Positions 55,029 through 64,000 of a stretch of 64,000 bases of DNA are shown in pieces. The translations under genes were made by a program, and so were the position numbers. Every line of letters starts with the position of its first letter. Position 1 is the stretch's first letter. The notes beneath the pieces were generated by a model, which did not search any database, was not told the DNA's origin, and saw only the letters and a list, made by a program, of their open reading frames with translations. This stretch comes from Sediminibacterium sp. KACHI17 (GTDB taxonomy: Bacteria > Bacteroidota > Bacteroidia > Chitinophagales > Chitinophagaceae). Where the stretch lies: the NCBI RefSeq assembly GCF_040362915.1, contig NZ_AP029612.1, positions 1,860,001 through 1,924,000 of the forward strand, in the 5' to 3' direction.

Positions 55029-57878
55029 TTAAAATCCACCACCACCTCTCATCATCTGCATTTGTCTGTTACCACCCGGCATCATCATATTCATCGGACC
55101 TCTTTGTTGTTGTTGCTGATTACCACCAAAACGACGCAGGTTGTAGGTGAAGCTAACCATAAAATAACGAGTCAACACTCTTGTTGAAACATCTTGAATG
55201 GTATTACCCGTAATATTTCTGGCAATACTAACATTCTGATTCAATAGATCAAACATATAGAATTTCAACTCCCCTGCTTTATTCTTCAGCATTTGTTTAG
55301 AGATGCTTGCATTGAGCAAAGGAATACTGGTATTGAATCCTTGCGCTCTACCGCCATTGTAGATATAATCAAAATCAAGTGAGAACACCCAACCACTTTT
55401 TGAGTAGGCTGTTGCTTCTGTTGAAACTGTTTGTGTAAAGAAATCACCATTCTGCTGAGGCTGCAAAGTGTATCGCGCCATATTGAATGAAGAATTGGAA
55501 GAGAAGTTCATATCAAATCCTTCTTTCAGATTGGTGGTCCAACCTACTTCACCGCCCAAAGTTGTATTACGCGTATAGTTGCTTGCGTTATTGATCAATG
55601 TTTGTGATTGATCTCTCACTATAGTAGCTCTTAAGTTAAGGGTACTCTTTGGTTTCTTTAAAGGAAAACTATAATTGAAGAAACCATTGATCCTGTATGT
55701 GCCACTTAAGTTCACAGGCATGGTCAGCTGTGCTCCATTAGGCTGGAATACCGTTGAATTTTGAATATCATTTTGAATGAAGCTGGCGTTGATCGTAGCA
55801 AAAACCAATTTCTGTGTGAACACATCAAATGAGTTGTACAAGAATCTAAAACTGTGCGTGAACTGCTGTTTCAAATTCGGATTACCTGTTCTGATATTCA
55901 GCGGGTTACTATTATCTGCTACAGGTTGTAATTGCTCTGCTGTAGGCTGTGACGTACGTCCGTTATAGAATAAGCGTAAGCTCTTTGTCTTCGAAAATTC
56001 ATATCTGAAGTTCGCAGAAGGAAAAAGGTTTACAAAATTCTGTTTGATGGATGTGTTCTTGGTTATATTATTACTCATCAACTCACCTACCTGTACGCCT
56101 GATCCGATACTAAAATTGTATTTCGCATTCTGCAAACGATAATTCATGGTGAATCTGTTTGAGCTGAATGTATTTTCAAAAGTATTGGTCAAATTAGTCA
56201 CCGGTATCTCGTATTTACCACTACTTGCATCATAGTCCATCGTTTCTCGACCGGAATTATTTTTATTGTAGGAGTAATTGTAATTGAACTCCAACTGTTG
56301 ATTCTTGGCAATCGGTTCAGTATAAGAAAGCGTACCACTGAAATTTCTGGTATCTCTGTTCGTACTGTATATCTGGTCAATCGTATCAATATATGCCGGT
56401 CTGCCTGGAGGATTGAATTGATTCAGTGAATAGTTAGATCCTGTTCCATCATTGGCACTACCACCGGCATTGATACCGATTGAATAAGTACGGCCTCTTT
56501 TAGGGAAACGATGTCGGAAAGTAGCTTCCACACTACCATTGTATCCATCATTTTTACGAATAGATCTTGCATCAGAACTGTTCAGGGAAGTGAACTTACC
56601 TCTTGTTGAAGAGGTTTGTTGCAATGTCTGAGACCATGTATCCTGGAAACTGATATTGGGTCTAATGATAAGAGAATTAGAAGAATCGAATTGATGTTCG
56701 ATATTGAAGTTGATCCTATGATTTGTATTATAGGTTTTAGAAGAATTGTTCTGATCATTGAATATCGAAGAGTCAGGTGCACCAGGGATTAGATTCTGAA
56801 CCAAACTTTTCTGATCACGGTAAGTTTTTTGATCATTATAAAAATAACTGCCTGAGAATTGTGTCTTTGGGCTCCAGGTATCTCGGTAGTTAATACCCCC
56901 TGCCCATGTATTCACCAATCCACCACCACCGCCGCTACCGGTGAAAGCCTGAACACCCCCGCGTCCGCCGCCACCACCGCCACCGGTGAAATTACCTCCG
57001 CCTAATGAGCCCAACATATCCTGTACTGAGAAGTTTTGTTTATTGACATTGTTGGCTTGCCCGGTAAATGTGATTTGTCTATCCCCATTAAAACGACTGA
57101 GACTAAAACTATTATCATACAATCCTTCATCAGCATTTGCACCAAAACCTAAAGTACCTCGGCCGAAATATCCTTTACGTCTGTCTTTGCGTGTCGTGAT
57201 ATTGATCGTCTTCACTCTGTTACCATCATCAAATCCGGTAAATGCACTTTGGTCACTTGCCTGATCAAATACCTGAATCTTATCGATCACATCCGGAGGC
57301 AGATTTCGCGTTGCCATTCTTGGGTCATCACCAAAGAATCTTTTTCCGTCTACTAATATTCGCTGTACCTGCTCACCTTGTGCAGTGATGTTACCATTTT
57401 TATCGACTTGAATACCCGGTACTTTTTTCAATAAATCTTCTGCAACCGCATTCGGTTTGGTCTTAAATGCAGAAGCACTGAACTCAACTGTATCATTTTT
57501 CATCCTTACAGCAGATTGAGTTACTGTAACATTACCCAGATCTGTAGCTGCAATGGTCATATAGATATTTCCAAGATCGACCATGCTATTGGTCTTAGAG
57601 AAAACGATCTTTTTAGAAATGGGTTCATAACCCTGGAATTTGATATCCACGATCATTTCACCAAAAGTGATATTGCTGATTAAGAAACTACCATCAGCTT
57701 TGGTAAGTCCAAAAACATCTAGAGTTGAATCTTTAGCGTCTAAAATAGAGATGGATGCGTCTTTCAGTGATTGTTTTCCTACCGAATCCACTAGTTTCCC
57801 CTTAAGGGTAGCACTGGTTTGAGCCTGCACATTGAATGCAAAAAACAAACAGGTGATGGCAGTTAAAATTTTGGTCAT
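55029..57878 (-). CDS. Outer-membrane TonB-receptor-like beta-barrel protein with low-complexity segments
   Basis: The ATG at 57878 gives 949 residues: signal peptide (ILTAITCLFFAFNVQAQ), carboxypeptidase-regulatory-like domain (about 22-105), plug-like domain (about 110-230; VAEDLLKKVPGIQVDKNGN, RILVDGKRFFGDDPRMA, KIQVFDQASDQSAFTGFDDG) and a barrel ending MVSFTYNLRRFGG. It is a clear paralog of 42507-45314. Two low-complexity parts stand out: a poly-Gly loop near residues 300-325, and after the last strand a Gln/Met/Gly-rich tail of about 35 residues ending RGGGGF. Normally the last barrel strand closes such proteins, so an exposed tail is odd. The ligand is unknown. Confidence 0.88.
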   Translation of the reverse strand: MTKILTAITCLFFAFNVQAQTSATLKGKLVDSVGKQSLKDASISILDAKDSTLDVFGLTKADGSFLISNITFGEMIVDIKFQGYEPISKKIVFSKTNSMVDLGNIYMTIAATDLGNVTVTQSAVRMKNDTVEFSASAFKTKPNAVAEDLLKKVPGIQVDKNGNITAQGEQVQRILVDGKRFFGDDPRMATRNLPPDVIDKIQVFDQASDQSAFTGFDDGNRVKTINITTRKDRRKGYFGRGTLGFGANADEGLYDNSFSLSRFNGDRQITFTGQANNVNKQNFSVQDMLGSLGGGNFTGGGGGGGRGGVQAFTGSGGGGGLVNTWAGGINYRDTWSPKTQFSGSYFYNDQKTYRDQKSLVQNLIPGAPDSSIFNDQNNSSKTYNTNHRINFNIEHQFDSSNSLIIRPNISFQDTWSQTLQQTSSTRGKFTSLNSSDARSIRKNDGYNGSVEATFRHRFPKRGRTYSIGINAGGSANDGTGSNYSLNQFNPPGRPAYIDTIDQIYSTNRDTRNFSGTLSYTEPIAKNQQLEFNYNYSYNKNNSGRETMDYDASSGKYEIPVTNLTNTFENTFSSNRFTMNYRLQNAKYNFSIGSGVQVGELMSNNITKNTSIKQNFVNLFPSANFRYEFSKTKSLRLFYNGRTSQPTAEQLQPVADNSNPLNIRTGNPNLKQQFTHSFRFLYNSFDVFTQKLVFATINASFIQNDIQNSTVFQPNGAQLTMPVNLSGTYRINGFFNYSFPLKKPKSTLNLRATIVRDQSQTLINNASNYTRNTTLGGEVGWTTNLKEGFDMNFSSNSSFNMARYTLQPQQNGDFFTQTVSTEATAYSKSGWVFSLDFDYIYNGGRAQGFNTSIPLLNASISKQMLKNKAGELKFYMFDLLNQNVSIARNITGNTIQDVSTRVLTRYFMVSFTYNLRRFGGNQQQQQRGPMNMMMPGGNRQMQMMRGGGGF

Positions 57879-57954
57879 TCTCAAGGTTATTATATGGTAT
57901 AAAGCTATGCTTTGATATTAGACTGGCTGATATGCAAAAAGATTAACGGAAAGC

Positions 57955-57983
57955 TAACAGGATGGTTGGGAAGCCTCCTGTTA
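57955..57983. repeat. Inverted repeat downstream of the SNF2 gene
   Basis: TAACAGGA (57955-57962) and TCCTGTTA (57976-57983) are exact 8-base complements 13 bases apart, in the gap between the SNF2 gene and the outer-membrane protein gene. It could be a weak terminator (no strong T run) or an operator. Confidence 0.4.
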
Positions 57984-58068
57984 AAATCGGTGAAAGACAA
58001 TCGAAGATAGGTCGCTCGGTTAATGGGGACGATCGATCATCTATACGTAAACGCTTGACAAACAACCG

Positions 58069-61000
58069 TTAGCTAAACAGGTACTCCACATCTTCACGGG
58101 TCAGGTTCTTCACAAAACCTTCATCATCAGTGATCAATTCACGGGCTAAACTTCGTTTGCGGTCCTGTAGTTTGAGTATCTTGTCTTCCACTGTATCAGT
58201 ACAGATCATTCTGTAAGCAAAGATATTTTTGGTTTGGCCGATGCGATGCGTTCTGTCGATCGCTTGTTGTTCAACCGCCGGATTCCACCATGGATCTACA
58301 ATGTATACATAATCAGCTGCTGTTAAATTCAAACCAACACCTCCCGCTTTCAGTGAGATAAGGAATACCCGACAAGCATCATCATTCTGAAAACGCTGAA
58401 TGGCTCTCTCGCGTTCATTGACCGTACTACTGCCATCAAAATATTCATAATCGACCCCTAATTCCTTCATCTTTTCTTTGATCAACGCCAGCATACCAAG
58501 GAATTGTGAGAAGATCAATGCTTTGTGATTACCGATATTTTCGGTGATCTCACGCCCTAATTCTTCCAGTTTTACAGATACATTCGGGAATTTCTCTTCG
58601 TCTTTGATGATCGCCGGACTATCACAGATCTGTCTGAGCTTCATTAAGCCCTGTAAAATGGTAAGCTGTGATTTCTGGATACCCTGATTGTCTACTACTC
58701 CCAAAATCTTATCACGATAATCATTCCTGAAAGCATCATAGATCCGACGCTGCTCATCACCCATTTCGCAGAACAATACCATCTCTTGTTTTTCGGGAAG
58801 ATCTTTGGCCACTTGTTCTTTTGTTCTTCTGAGAATGAATGGGAATAAGAGTTTGCGCAAGTGTTCCTTCTGCTCCTTTTCACCGAACTTATCAATCGGG
58901 ATCGAAAATTCCTGTTTAAAAAACTCAACACTTCCCAGCATTCCCGGATTCAGGAAATTCATTTGTGCATAGATATCGAACGTATTATTCTGAAGCGGTG
59001 TACCACTTAAACAAAGTCTGTTTTTTGCTTTTATGAGACTAGCCGCCTTGGTTACTTTACTGGATGGATTTTTAATGGCCTGACTTTCATCCAACACTAC
59101 ATAATCAAATGCTACTTCAACAAATTGTTTGATATCACTGCGTAAGGTACCATAGGTTGTGATGATCACATCCGCATCGGTGGCGGCTAGACTATCGCGT
59201 GTTCTTTGTGCGCCATGATGTACATAGAATTTGATTGTAGGCGTAAACTTGCCGATCTCATTCTGCCAGTTGAACATCAATGTTGTCGGACAAACCACCA
59301 ATGCCTTCAGGGATCCGTTTTCTTCTTTGAGATGATGCAGGAAACTCAGTGCTTGAATGGTTTTACCCAAACCCATATCATCAGCCAGTATACCACCCCA
59401 TTGTACTTCTCGCAAGTAGTTCAACCATTGAAACCCGCTTTCCTGATAAGGACGTAATATGGAACGAAGATGTGCTGGTGCAGGAATTTCTTTGATCGAG
59501 TGATTTTCTTTGAGCCTGTCATACTTTTCTTCTAACTGAAAAAACAATTCTTCTTCATCACGCTGCATGTACAACTCTTCTACCACACTAAAATGGTATT
59601 TACTGAGCTTCATCGAACCTGACTTACCTTCTCCAACCCTAAACAGCAATGAATATTTCTTGATCCACTCTTCCGGTAAAATACCCAAAGTACCATCACC
59701 CAATTGTACAAATTGCTGCTTATTACTCAATGCTTTCTTTACTTCATCTACTGTTACTTTCTGATCTCCGAAATTGATTTCGATCTTGGCATCAAACCAG
59801 TCAGTATTACTACTGATATAGATCTTGGTAGAAGGTTTTGCAGTATTGAATCTGAAATTTTTCAAAGCTTCAAATCCATACACAGGAATATTCATTTCCT
59901 TTACTGCATCTACAAAGAGGAAAAACCAATTATTGCGTAATACCTCTGCACCTTTCAATGCTAATACATCGCCCTCTGCAGGTCTGATAAAATGAGAGTG
60001 TAAAGACTCTATTTTTTGAATGAATTCTTTTTCGGCTTCAAGATTTCTTTGGATCACCAATAGTTTATCTGCCACCGGCATGATGATCTTTTCTTTATCA
60101 GAACTGCGCACATCATAACCACGATAATTGAATATTGGCTGGAATAACAGGTATTCTCCTTTCTCCTTCAATAATACTTTTACTTCAGGCTTTACATCCT
60201 TCACTTCTTCTTTCTGCACATTCCCAAAATGAACATTGTATTCTTTGGAAAGCGGCAGTATAAATTGTTGAAGCTGAGCTGACCAGTCTTCAGCAGGAAT
60301 GATCATTTTGCCTGAAGGCAGAAACTTCTCCAGTATCAAAATATCTTCCGTTCGTTTCCAGGTAAAAAACTGTTGATGGTATTGAAACAAAAGCGCTGAA
60401 CTGCTTTCATTTTCTGAGATATTCAAATCTGCCAGGGGAAGTTTCACCCGACAGTCTATCTCATATTTTCCTTTTTGATAGGTCACTTCAAATTCAGGAC
60501 TGATAAAATCAGTGACGAATTCTGCCTTTACAAGATTAGCTGTAGTGAAGGGTTTCTTTTCAGGCAAACTGAAAACAAAATGACTACTACTGAGCTCGGA
60601 GAATAATTTTTTTACTTTAGGGTGGAGGTATTCATTGATCAAATGACGGGTTTCTTCCGGAAGTTCATCATCATGTTGTTGGATGATATTTTCCCAGATA
60701 CCACTAAAAGGAGAATTACGATCGAGGTAGCGACTTACTTCTGAAGGCATCAGTTTACGCAGTTGCTGTAATAATCCTTTATCCTCTTCATCAAATACTT
60801 CTGTATTGATAAATCGGTTGAGATCAAGCTTAGTGACCTTACCTGTGTATTGTGTTCTTTGTTCATCCACTTCTCCCTGAACCCCTTCAAATTGAACATA
60901 CGGATATTGCTGTTCATTGAAAGTAAGTACCAGACCAAGCTTCAGACACTCTTTTTCTTGCTCTTCAGGTTCCTGAACAATTGTGGTTGTTGCCGGGGGT

Positions 61001-61839
61001 TGCTCTTCTTCTCTCTTAGGCTTCAAATCTGTATTGGGATTCAGTGAAACCCTTTTGATACTGGCATCCAGTACTCTTAAGAAAGGCTTACCATCAGTAT
61101 AAGTGAATTCAAATTTCCCTTTCAGGTCATCATTCAATGAATAACCATACAGGGCAAGCAATTTATTTTTCTCTTTATCCCAGTTACGAATAGAATCAAA
61201 ATAACCCGGACCATAATTATGTAATAACTGTAAAAGAACTATGTCTTTATGTACACATAGCGGATGTTCTTGATCGGAAGAGCAAGTACAGCTGGTATCA
61301 AAGTTTCGCTCTTCATTCTTTTGAAGAAGGATGCGAAATGATTCCCCTTCATATTCAAGATCAGCAAGTACTCGCTCATCTTTTGCTTCCAGAATATTGG
61401 AACGATTGCTTCTTAGATAGTTTTCAGCTTTTTCAAAACTTTCTTGCGAAGAAAGCATCTTGATCAGTTTAAGATCGAGTTGCTTCATTTTTACTACTGT
61501 ATGCTTTTGATCGTAGCTGGTTTCTTTTTCACCCAGTTGGTTACGATCTAAAAGATCTTGTAAGTGAAATAGTGCGCCGGCTTTATGTCTGCAAACTTCA
61601 GAAAGATTATAAGGGCAGCTACAACGCAGTGAAAGCGTCTTGGGATCTTTGAATTGATTGATATGTACTTTGTAAAAAGTTGCATAGCCATCATCTTTCA
61701 CACGGAAAACAATATTGGCCATGAGTTCATCATATTCTACCAGCTCCACATTTCCCAGCGCATGGATTTTCTTACCTCGGCGGATCACTTCTTCTGTGCC
61801 GCTGTTATAGATATGTTTAACCAGATACGGAAGTGCCAT
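58069..61839 (-). CDS. SNF2-family DNA helicase with SWIM zinc fingers
   Basis: The ATG at 61839 gives 1256 residues. A SWIM finger (CSCPYNLSEVCRHK; Cys73, Cys75, Cys83, His85) and a second CTCSSDQEHPLCVHK motif (about 187-201) lie at the N-terminus. A long middle region (about 300-790) has no recognised fold. The C-terminal Swi2/Snf2 ATPase has Walker A DDMGLGKTIQAL, DESQ (motif II), LSGTPLQNN, and GVGLNLTAADYVYIVDPWWNPAVEQQAIDRTHRIGQ in pieces. Bacterial proteins of this kind are thought to remodel protein-DNA complexes, for example stalled RNA polymerase. An exact -7 promoter element lies at 61942-61949. No restriction or defence genes are adjacent. Confidence 0.93.
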   Translation of the reverse strand: MALPYLVKHIYNSGTEEVIRRGKKIHALGNVELVEYDELMANIVFRVKDDGYATFYKVHINQFKDPKTLSLRCSCPYNLSEVCRHKAGALFHLQDLLDRNQLGEKETSYDQKHTVVKMKQLDLKLIKMLSSQESFEKAENYLRSNRSNILEAKDERVLADLEYEGESFRILLQKNEERNFDTSCTCSSDQEHPLCVHKDIVLLQLLHNYGPGYFDSIRNWDKEKNKLLALYGYSLNDDLKGKFEFTYTDGKPFLRVLDASIKRVSLNPNTDLKPKREEEQPPATTTIVQEPEEQEKECLKLGLVLTFNEQQYPYVQFEGVQGEVDEQRTQYTGKVTKLDLNRFINTEVFDEEDKGLLQQLRKLMPSEVSRYLDRNSPFSGIWENIIQQHDDELPEETRHLINEYLHPKVKKLFSELSSSHFVFSLPEKKPFTTANLVKAEFVTDFISPEFEVTYQKGKYEIDCRVKLPLADLNISENESSSALLFQYHQQFFTWKRTEDILILEKFLPSGKMIIPAEDWSAQLQQFILPLSKEYNVHFGNVQKEEVKDVKPEVKVLLKEKGEYLLFQPIFNYRGYDVRSSDKEKIIMPVADKLLVIQRNLEAEKEFIQKIESLHSHFIRPAEGDVLALKGAEVLRNNWFFLFVDAVKEMNIPVYGFEALKNFRFNTAKPSTKIYISSNTDWFDAKIEINFGDQKVTVDEVKKALSNKQQFVQLGDGTLGILPEEWIKKYSLLFRVGEGKSGSMKLSKYHFSVVEELYMQRDEEELFFQLEEKYDRLKENHSIKEIPAPAHLRSILRPYQESGFQWLNYLREVQWGGILADDMGLGKTIQALSFLHHLKEENGSLKALVVCPTTLMFNWQNEIGKFTPTIKFYVHHGAQRTRDSLAATDADVIITTYGTLRSDIKQFVEVAFDYVVLDESQAIKNPSSKVTKAASLIKAKNRLCLSGTPLQNNTFDIYAQMNFLNPGMLGSVEFFKQEFSIPIDKFGEKEQKEHLRKLLFPFILRRTKEQVAKDLPEKQEMVLFCEMGDEQRRIYDAFRNDYRDKILGVVDNQGIQKSQLTILQGLMKLRQICDSPAIIKDEEKFPNVSVKLEELGREITENIGNHKALIFSQFLGMLALIKEKMKELGVDYEYFDGSSTVNERERAIQRFQNDDACRVFLISLKAGGVGLNLTAADYVYIVDPWWNPAVEQQAIDRTHRIGQTKNIFAYRMICTDTVEDKILKLQDRKRSLARELITDDEGFVKNLTREDVEYLFS

Positions 61840-61941
61840 ACAATCAATCAACAATTAGTGCAAACAGAAGAGCTGCAATAGGCATTACTACATTCCGTTT
61901 ACCTGTTTAGCAATGAATGCCGCTCCGAAGAGGGCAATTTG

Positions 61942-61949
61942 CAAAAGTA
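61942..61949 (-). promoter_or_regulatory. Promoter -7 element of the SNF2 gene
   Basis: On the minus strand TACTTTTG is an exact TAnnTTTG element about 105 bases before the ATG. No TTG was found at the usual distance upstream. Confidence 0.45.
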
Positions 61950-62019
61950 AAGGAAAGCAATCCAGTAAATGAAAAGAAATACAAAGAATGTGGATGAAAT
62001 GTTTGTTAAGGTTAGCTTA

Positions 62020-62152
62020 TAGCCAATAGGTCATAGCTAATGGTCCATAGACCATGGTAGGAAGTATTGATGATGGTAATCTACTAAGTAATGGTTTTGC
62101 CATCGACCATGGACTATCGACCATGGACTATGGACTATAAACCATCAACCAA
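62020..62152. repeat. Heptamer-word element 12 (GACCATG/GACTATG words)
   Basis: Within a gene-free 313-base gap (61840-62152) the sequence reads GGTCATA, GCTAATG, GTCCATA, GACCATG, and, after about 40 bases, GACCATG, GACTATC, GACCATG, GACTATG, GACTATA, AACCATC. The two halves are partly complementary. The element ends at the comB stop codon (TAG on the minus strand, 62153-62155). The rest of the gap holds the SNF2 promoter. Confidence 0.85.
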
Positions 62153-62869
62153 CTAACCGCAAACCAAATCCCCATTCCGGTAGATCGGCAGAACATTGGC
62201 GACATCGGGAGTTACGCAGTATTCCAGATCTTTTTCCAATCCGTAAGAAGCGAGTCTGTGCCAGTGAGTGGTTCTGCGAATGAATTGTTGCATATCGTGC
62301 TGGTGGAGACCGTACATATCGGAAGCCATTAGACTACTATCACAATGAATCGTAAAATGTTCCTGTACACGATGGATCACAGCACCTGCAAATATTGCAT
62401 CTTCCAAATTAAAACGGTCTTTCCACGCAGAACAACCTAAGATCACATTCTTTTTTTGTGCAATGAGGTAATCACAAACAGCTGAGATATTGGGGAAAGA
62501 GCCAGTGATCACTTCAGCGGCTCCACTATTCAATGCCATGTGAAGCAATTTGGTTCCATTCGTCGTTGTAAGGACCAATGTTTGACCTTCAATGAACGAA
62601 CGAGGATATTCAGCTGGAGAATTACCATGTGCGAGACCGGGAATTACTTTACCATCTCTTTCACCGGCTGTGATGCCTCCGGTTTCTTTTCCAATAGCAA
62701 TACATTTATCTACTGCATCAACAGGTATCACTCTTTTTGCACCATTGTACAAAGCAGTTGCTATGGTTGAAGTAGCCCGAAAAACATCAATGATCACTAC
62801 AATGCTATCTGACACATCATATATATCCAATAATCTTGGAGAAAGAATCGTGTATAAGGTCGGCTTCAT
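62153..62869 (-). CDS. comB: 2-phosphosulfolactate phosphatase family protein
   Basis: The ATG at 62869 (MKPTLYTILSPRLL) gives 238 residues; another ATG lies at 62875, and a GTG at 62896 falls inside the promoter. IIDVFRATSTIATAL, TAGERDGKVIPGLAHGNSPAEY, TTTNGTKLL, GCSAWKDRFNLEDAIFAG and DMYGLHQHDM fit the ComB family, which in archaea dephosphorylates 2-phosphosulfolactate in coenzyme M synthesis. In bacteria the role is unclear; a link with sulfonate or sulfonolipid metabolism is possible but not shown by neighbours. The predicted start site would make the mRNA nearly leaderless. Confidence 0.88.
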   Translation of the reverse strand: MKPTLYTILSPRLLDIYDVSDSIVVIIDVFRATSTIATALYNGAKRVIPVDAVDKCIAIGKETGGITAGERDGKVIPGLAHGNSPAEYPRSFIEGQTLVLTTTNGTKLLHMALNSGAAEVITGSFPNISAVCDYLIAQKKNVILGCSAWKDRFNLEDAIFAGAVIHRVQEHFTIHCDSSLMASDMYGLHQHDMQQFIRRTTHWHRLASYGLEKDLEYCVTPDVANVLPIYRNGDLVCG

Positions 62870-62882
62870 GCTCATAAGGCTG

Positions 62883-62890
62883 CAAATATA
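62883..62890 (-). promoter_or_regulatory. Promoter -7 element of comB
   Basis: On the minus strand TATATTTG is an exact TAnnTTTG element. It ends 7-14 bases before the candidate ATG codons, so transcription would begin at or just before the start codon. Confidence 0.5.
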
Positions 62891-62962
62891 CACCAAACAG
62901 AAAGCAGTGAAGTATGGAAAAGGCCAGCCTAGAAAAGCCGGCCGCTCAGAAAGAAAAGGCTA

Positions 62963-63301
62963 CTACTTTTTGGGTGTAATTATCAAGAGCTCATGCACAT
63001 GTATTTCTGTGACGGATCGTTTTACACCTGTTTTATCAACATACTGTCGATTAACAAGTTTTCCGTCTACCGCCACTTGAATTCCTTTAACGAGGTATTT
63101 TTCGGCAAAGTCTGCCATCTTGCCCCATGCTACCACCTGATGCCATTGGGTATCGGTTATTTTCTCACCATTGGCATCTTTATAATTTTCCTTTGTGGCC
63201 AAACTCATACTGGCTAATTTTTTCCCACCTTCTATTTTTTTTATTTCAGGTGTCTGACCTAAATGTCCGATCAGCTGAACCTTGTTTTTGATCATATTCA
63301 T
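62963..63301 (-). CDS. ssb: Short single-stranded DNA-binding protein
   Basis: This 112-residue protein has the SSB OB-fold pattern: NKVQLIGHLGQTPEIKK, ASMSLATKENY, TQWHQVVAWGKMADFAEKYLVKG and QYVDKTGVKRSVTEIHVHELL. It stops right after the OB fold and lacks the acidic C-terminal tail (normally ending D-D-D-I/L-P-F) through which housekeeping SSB recruits replication and repair proteins. It is therefore probably a second SSB with a special role, such as competence or repair, unless it is the only copy. The start ATG at 63301 agrees with family N-termini. Confidence 0.92.
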   Translation of the reverse strand: MNMIKNKVQLIGHLGQTPEIKKIEGGKKLASMSLATKENYKDANGEKITDTQWHQVVAWGKMADFAEKYLVKGIQVAVDGKLVNRQYVDKTGVKRSVTEIHVHELLIITPKK

Positions 63302-63563
63302 ATCCGATATTTTTATGAAAGAGTCTAAGCACTATTTCAAAACGAATATCTTACTGATAAAAATTTATACACGGAGTTTATCCGTTTATTTCCGTTTATA
63401 CTCGCTTATATTTCATACACTTTGTGAGAGCTGATGTAACCACCCATCATGAAGTATGATTGCGTATAAATACTCTTACAACGCTTGTACAAATACCTGT
63501 TTTTAAACCTGAATCAGAGATCATCATCAATTGCCAATATTTTCATGGCATAAACCGATGCTT

Positions 63564-63968
63564 ATGTCTGTCAATACAAAACATTGTCTGACCTGCGGCC
63601 ATTCCTTACGCGGAAGAACAGACAAGAAATTTTGTGATGATAACTGTAGAAGTGTATTCAATAATAAGCGATACATCCATGAAAAGGGGTTTGTAAAAAA
63701 AGTGAACCACTTATTATTGAAAAACAGACGTATTCTTGCTTCTTATGTAGCAGGTAGCAAGGAGACAGAGATGGTGGCAAAAGAGTTATTGTATCACCAA
63801 GGATTTCATTTCAATTATTTCACCCATACCGCTATCAGCAAAGAAGGAACTACCTATTATTGCTGTTATGATCATGCATATCATTTAGTATCAGAGCAGC
63901 AATTAGAGATCTGTAAGCTCTCGAAGGTGAAGGATACTGCTATTGCTTTTCCTGATAGCGGATCCTGA
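63564..63968 (+). CDS. Small zinc-ribbon protein (DUF2116-like)
   Basis: The ATG at 63564 gives 134 residues; a second ATG two codons upstream (63558) is also possible, while the open frame to 63531 begins with TTG. The N-terminus has a four-cysteine zinc ribbon (KHCLTCGHSLRGRTDKKFCDDNCRS), a pattern common in small Bacteroidota proteins. The rest is a mixed basic domain ending YYCCYDHAYHLVSEQQ. Function is unknown; nucleic-acid binding is plausible from the ribbon and basic residues. It is divergent from ssb with a 230-base gap that shows no clear promoter match. Confidence 0.75.
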   Translation: MSVNTKHCLTCGHSLRGRTDKKFCDDNCRSVFNNKRYIHEKGFVKKVNHLLLKNRRILASYVAGSKETEMVAKELLYHQGFHFNYFTHTAISKEGTTYYCCYDHAYHLVSEQQLEICKLSKVKDTAIAFPDSGS

Positions 63969-64000
63969 CCGGTAGGGTGATAACTTTTGTGGTATCTAAT

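Noticed and set aside
57942..58024. ATTAACC-like sites before the paralogous receptor gene at 55029
   Set aside because: Only one exact copy (58018-58024) and loose matches occur, without the 10 and 21 spacing, so inclusion in the operator set is not supported.

Overview
The window reads as a chromosomal segment of a Bacteroidota, most probably a member of the Chitinophagaceae (family-level placement is inferred from gene content, not from a marker gene). Supporting signs are an alternative complex III (act) operon joined to aa3 oxidase genes, GLPGLI and CHRD proteins, three outer-membrane beta-barrel proteins with carboxypeptidase-D-like plugs, the N-acyl-citrulline type of arginine operon, and promoters fitting the Bacteroidota -33 TTG / -7 TAnnTTTG pattern. 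No rRNA, CRISPR array, prophage or intact insertion sequence was seen.

Layout. 1-13.1 kb (minus strand): a respiratory operon transcribed actA-actB-actC-actD-actE-actF-coxB-coxA, ending at a strong terminator near 1.2 kb, then ctaB (heme O synthase) and the start of a subunit III gene that leaves the window. 13.3-25.2 kb: accessory genes, including a DUF6787-PurN fusion, an SGNH-like/MBOAT acyltransferase pair, an outer-membrane protein, an S10 peptidase, a CHRD lipoprotein, a GNAT enzyme, a TPR protein and an exported VOC protein. 25.4-25.6 kb: tRNA-Arg(CCU) preceded by a degenerate copy. 25.6-29 kb: divergent oxyR and katG. 29-38.5 kb: a membrane protein, a putative metallopeptidase, an LLM oxidoreductase, dCMP deaminase, a PhoX-like lipoprotein, an imelysin-like/di-heme peroxidase fusion, a Rieske lipoprotein, a class D beta-lactamase and kbl. 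38.6-45.4 kb: a two-component system with a GLPGLI protein and an outer-membrane receptor that appear to share an operator array. 45.4-54.9 kb: FKBP isomerase and a complete arginine operon (GNAT-argG-argC-argD-argF'-argB-argE-argH) behind a long structured leader. 55-64 kb: a second large outer-membrane protein, a SWIM/SNF2 helicase, comB, a short SSB and a zinc-ribbon protein.

The most unusual signal is not a gene. At least a dozen intergenic spots hold AT-rich elements built from 7-base words that are repeated with small changes and then mirrored to make long hairpins. The words differ from place to place, but the 7-base period is constant. Several elements sit exactly at stop codons and even supply them, and one runs in frame through a coding region, joining DUF6787 to PurN. 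Other leads are a repeated ATTAACC operator (spacing 10 and 21 bp) before the two-component, GLPGLI and receptor genes; Val90 in the ornithine transcarbamylase, which predicts succinylornithine rather than acetylornithine as substrate; a possible pseudoknot switch in the arginine leader; and a tandem tRNA-Arg duplication whose first copy is broken. All calls come from reading the sequence; no database search or folding program was run.
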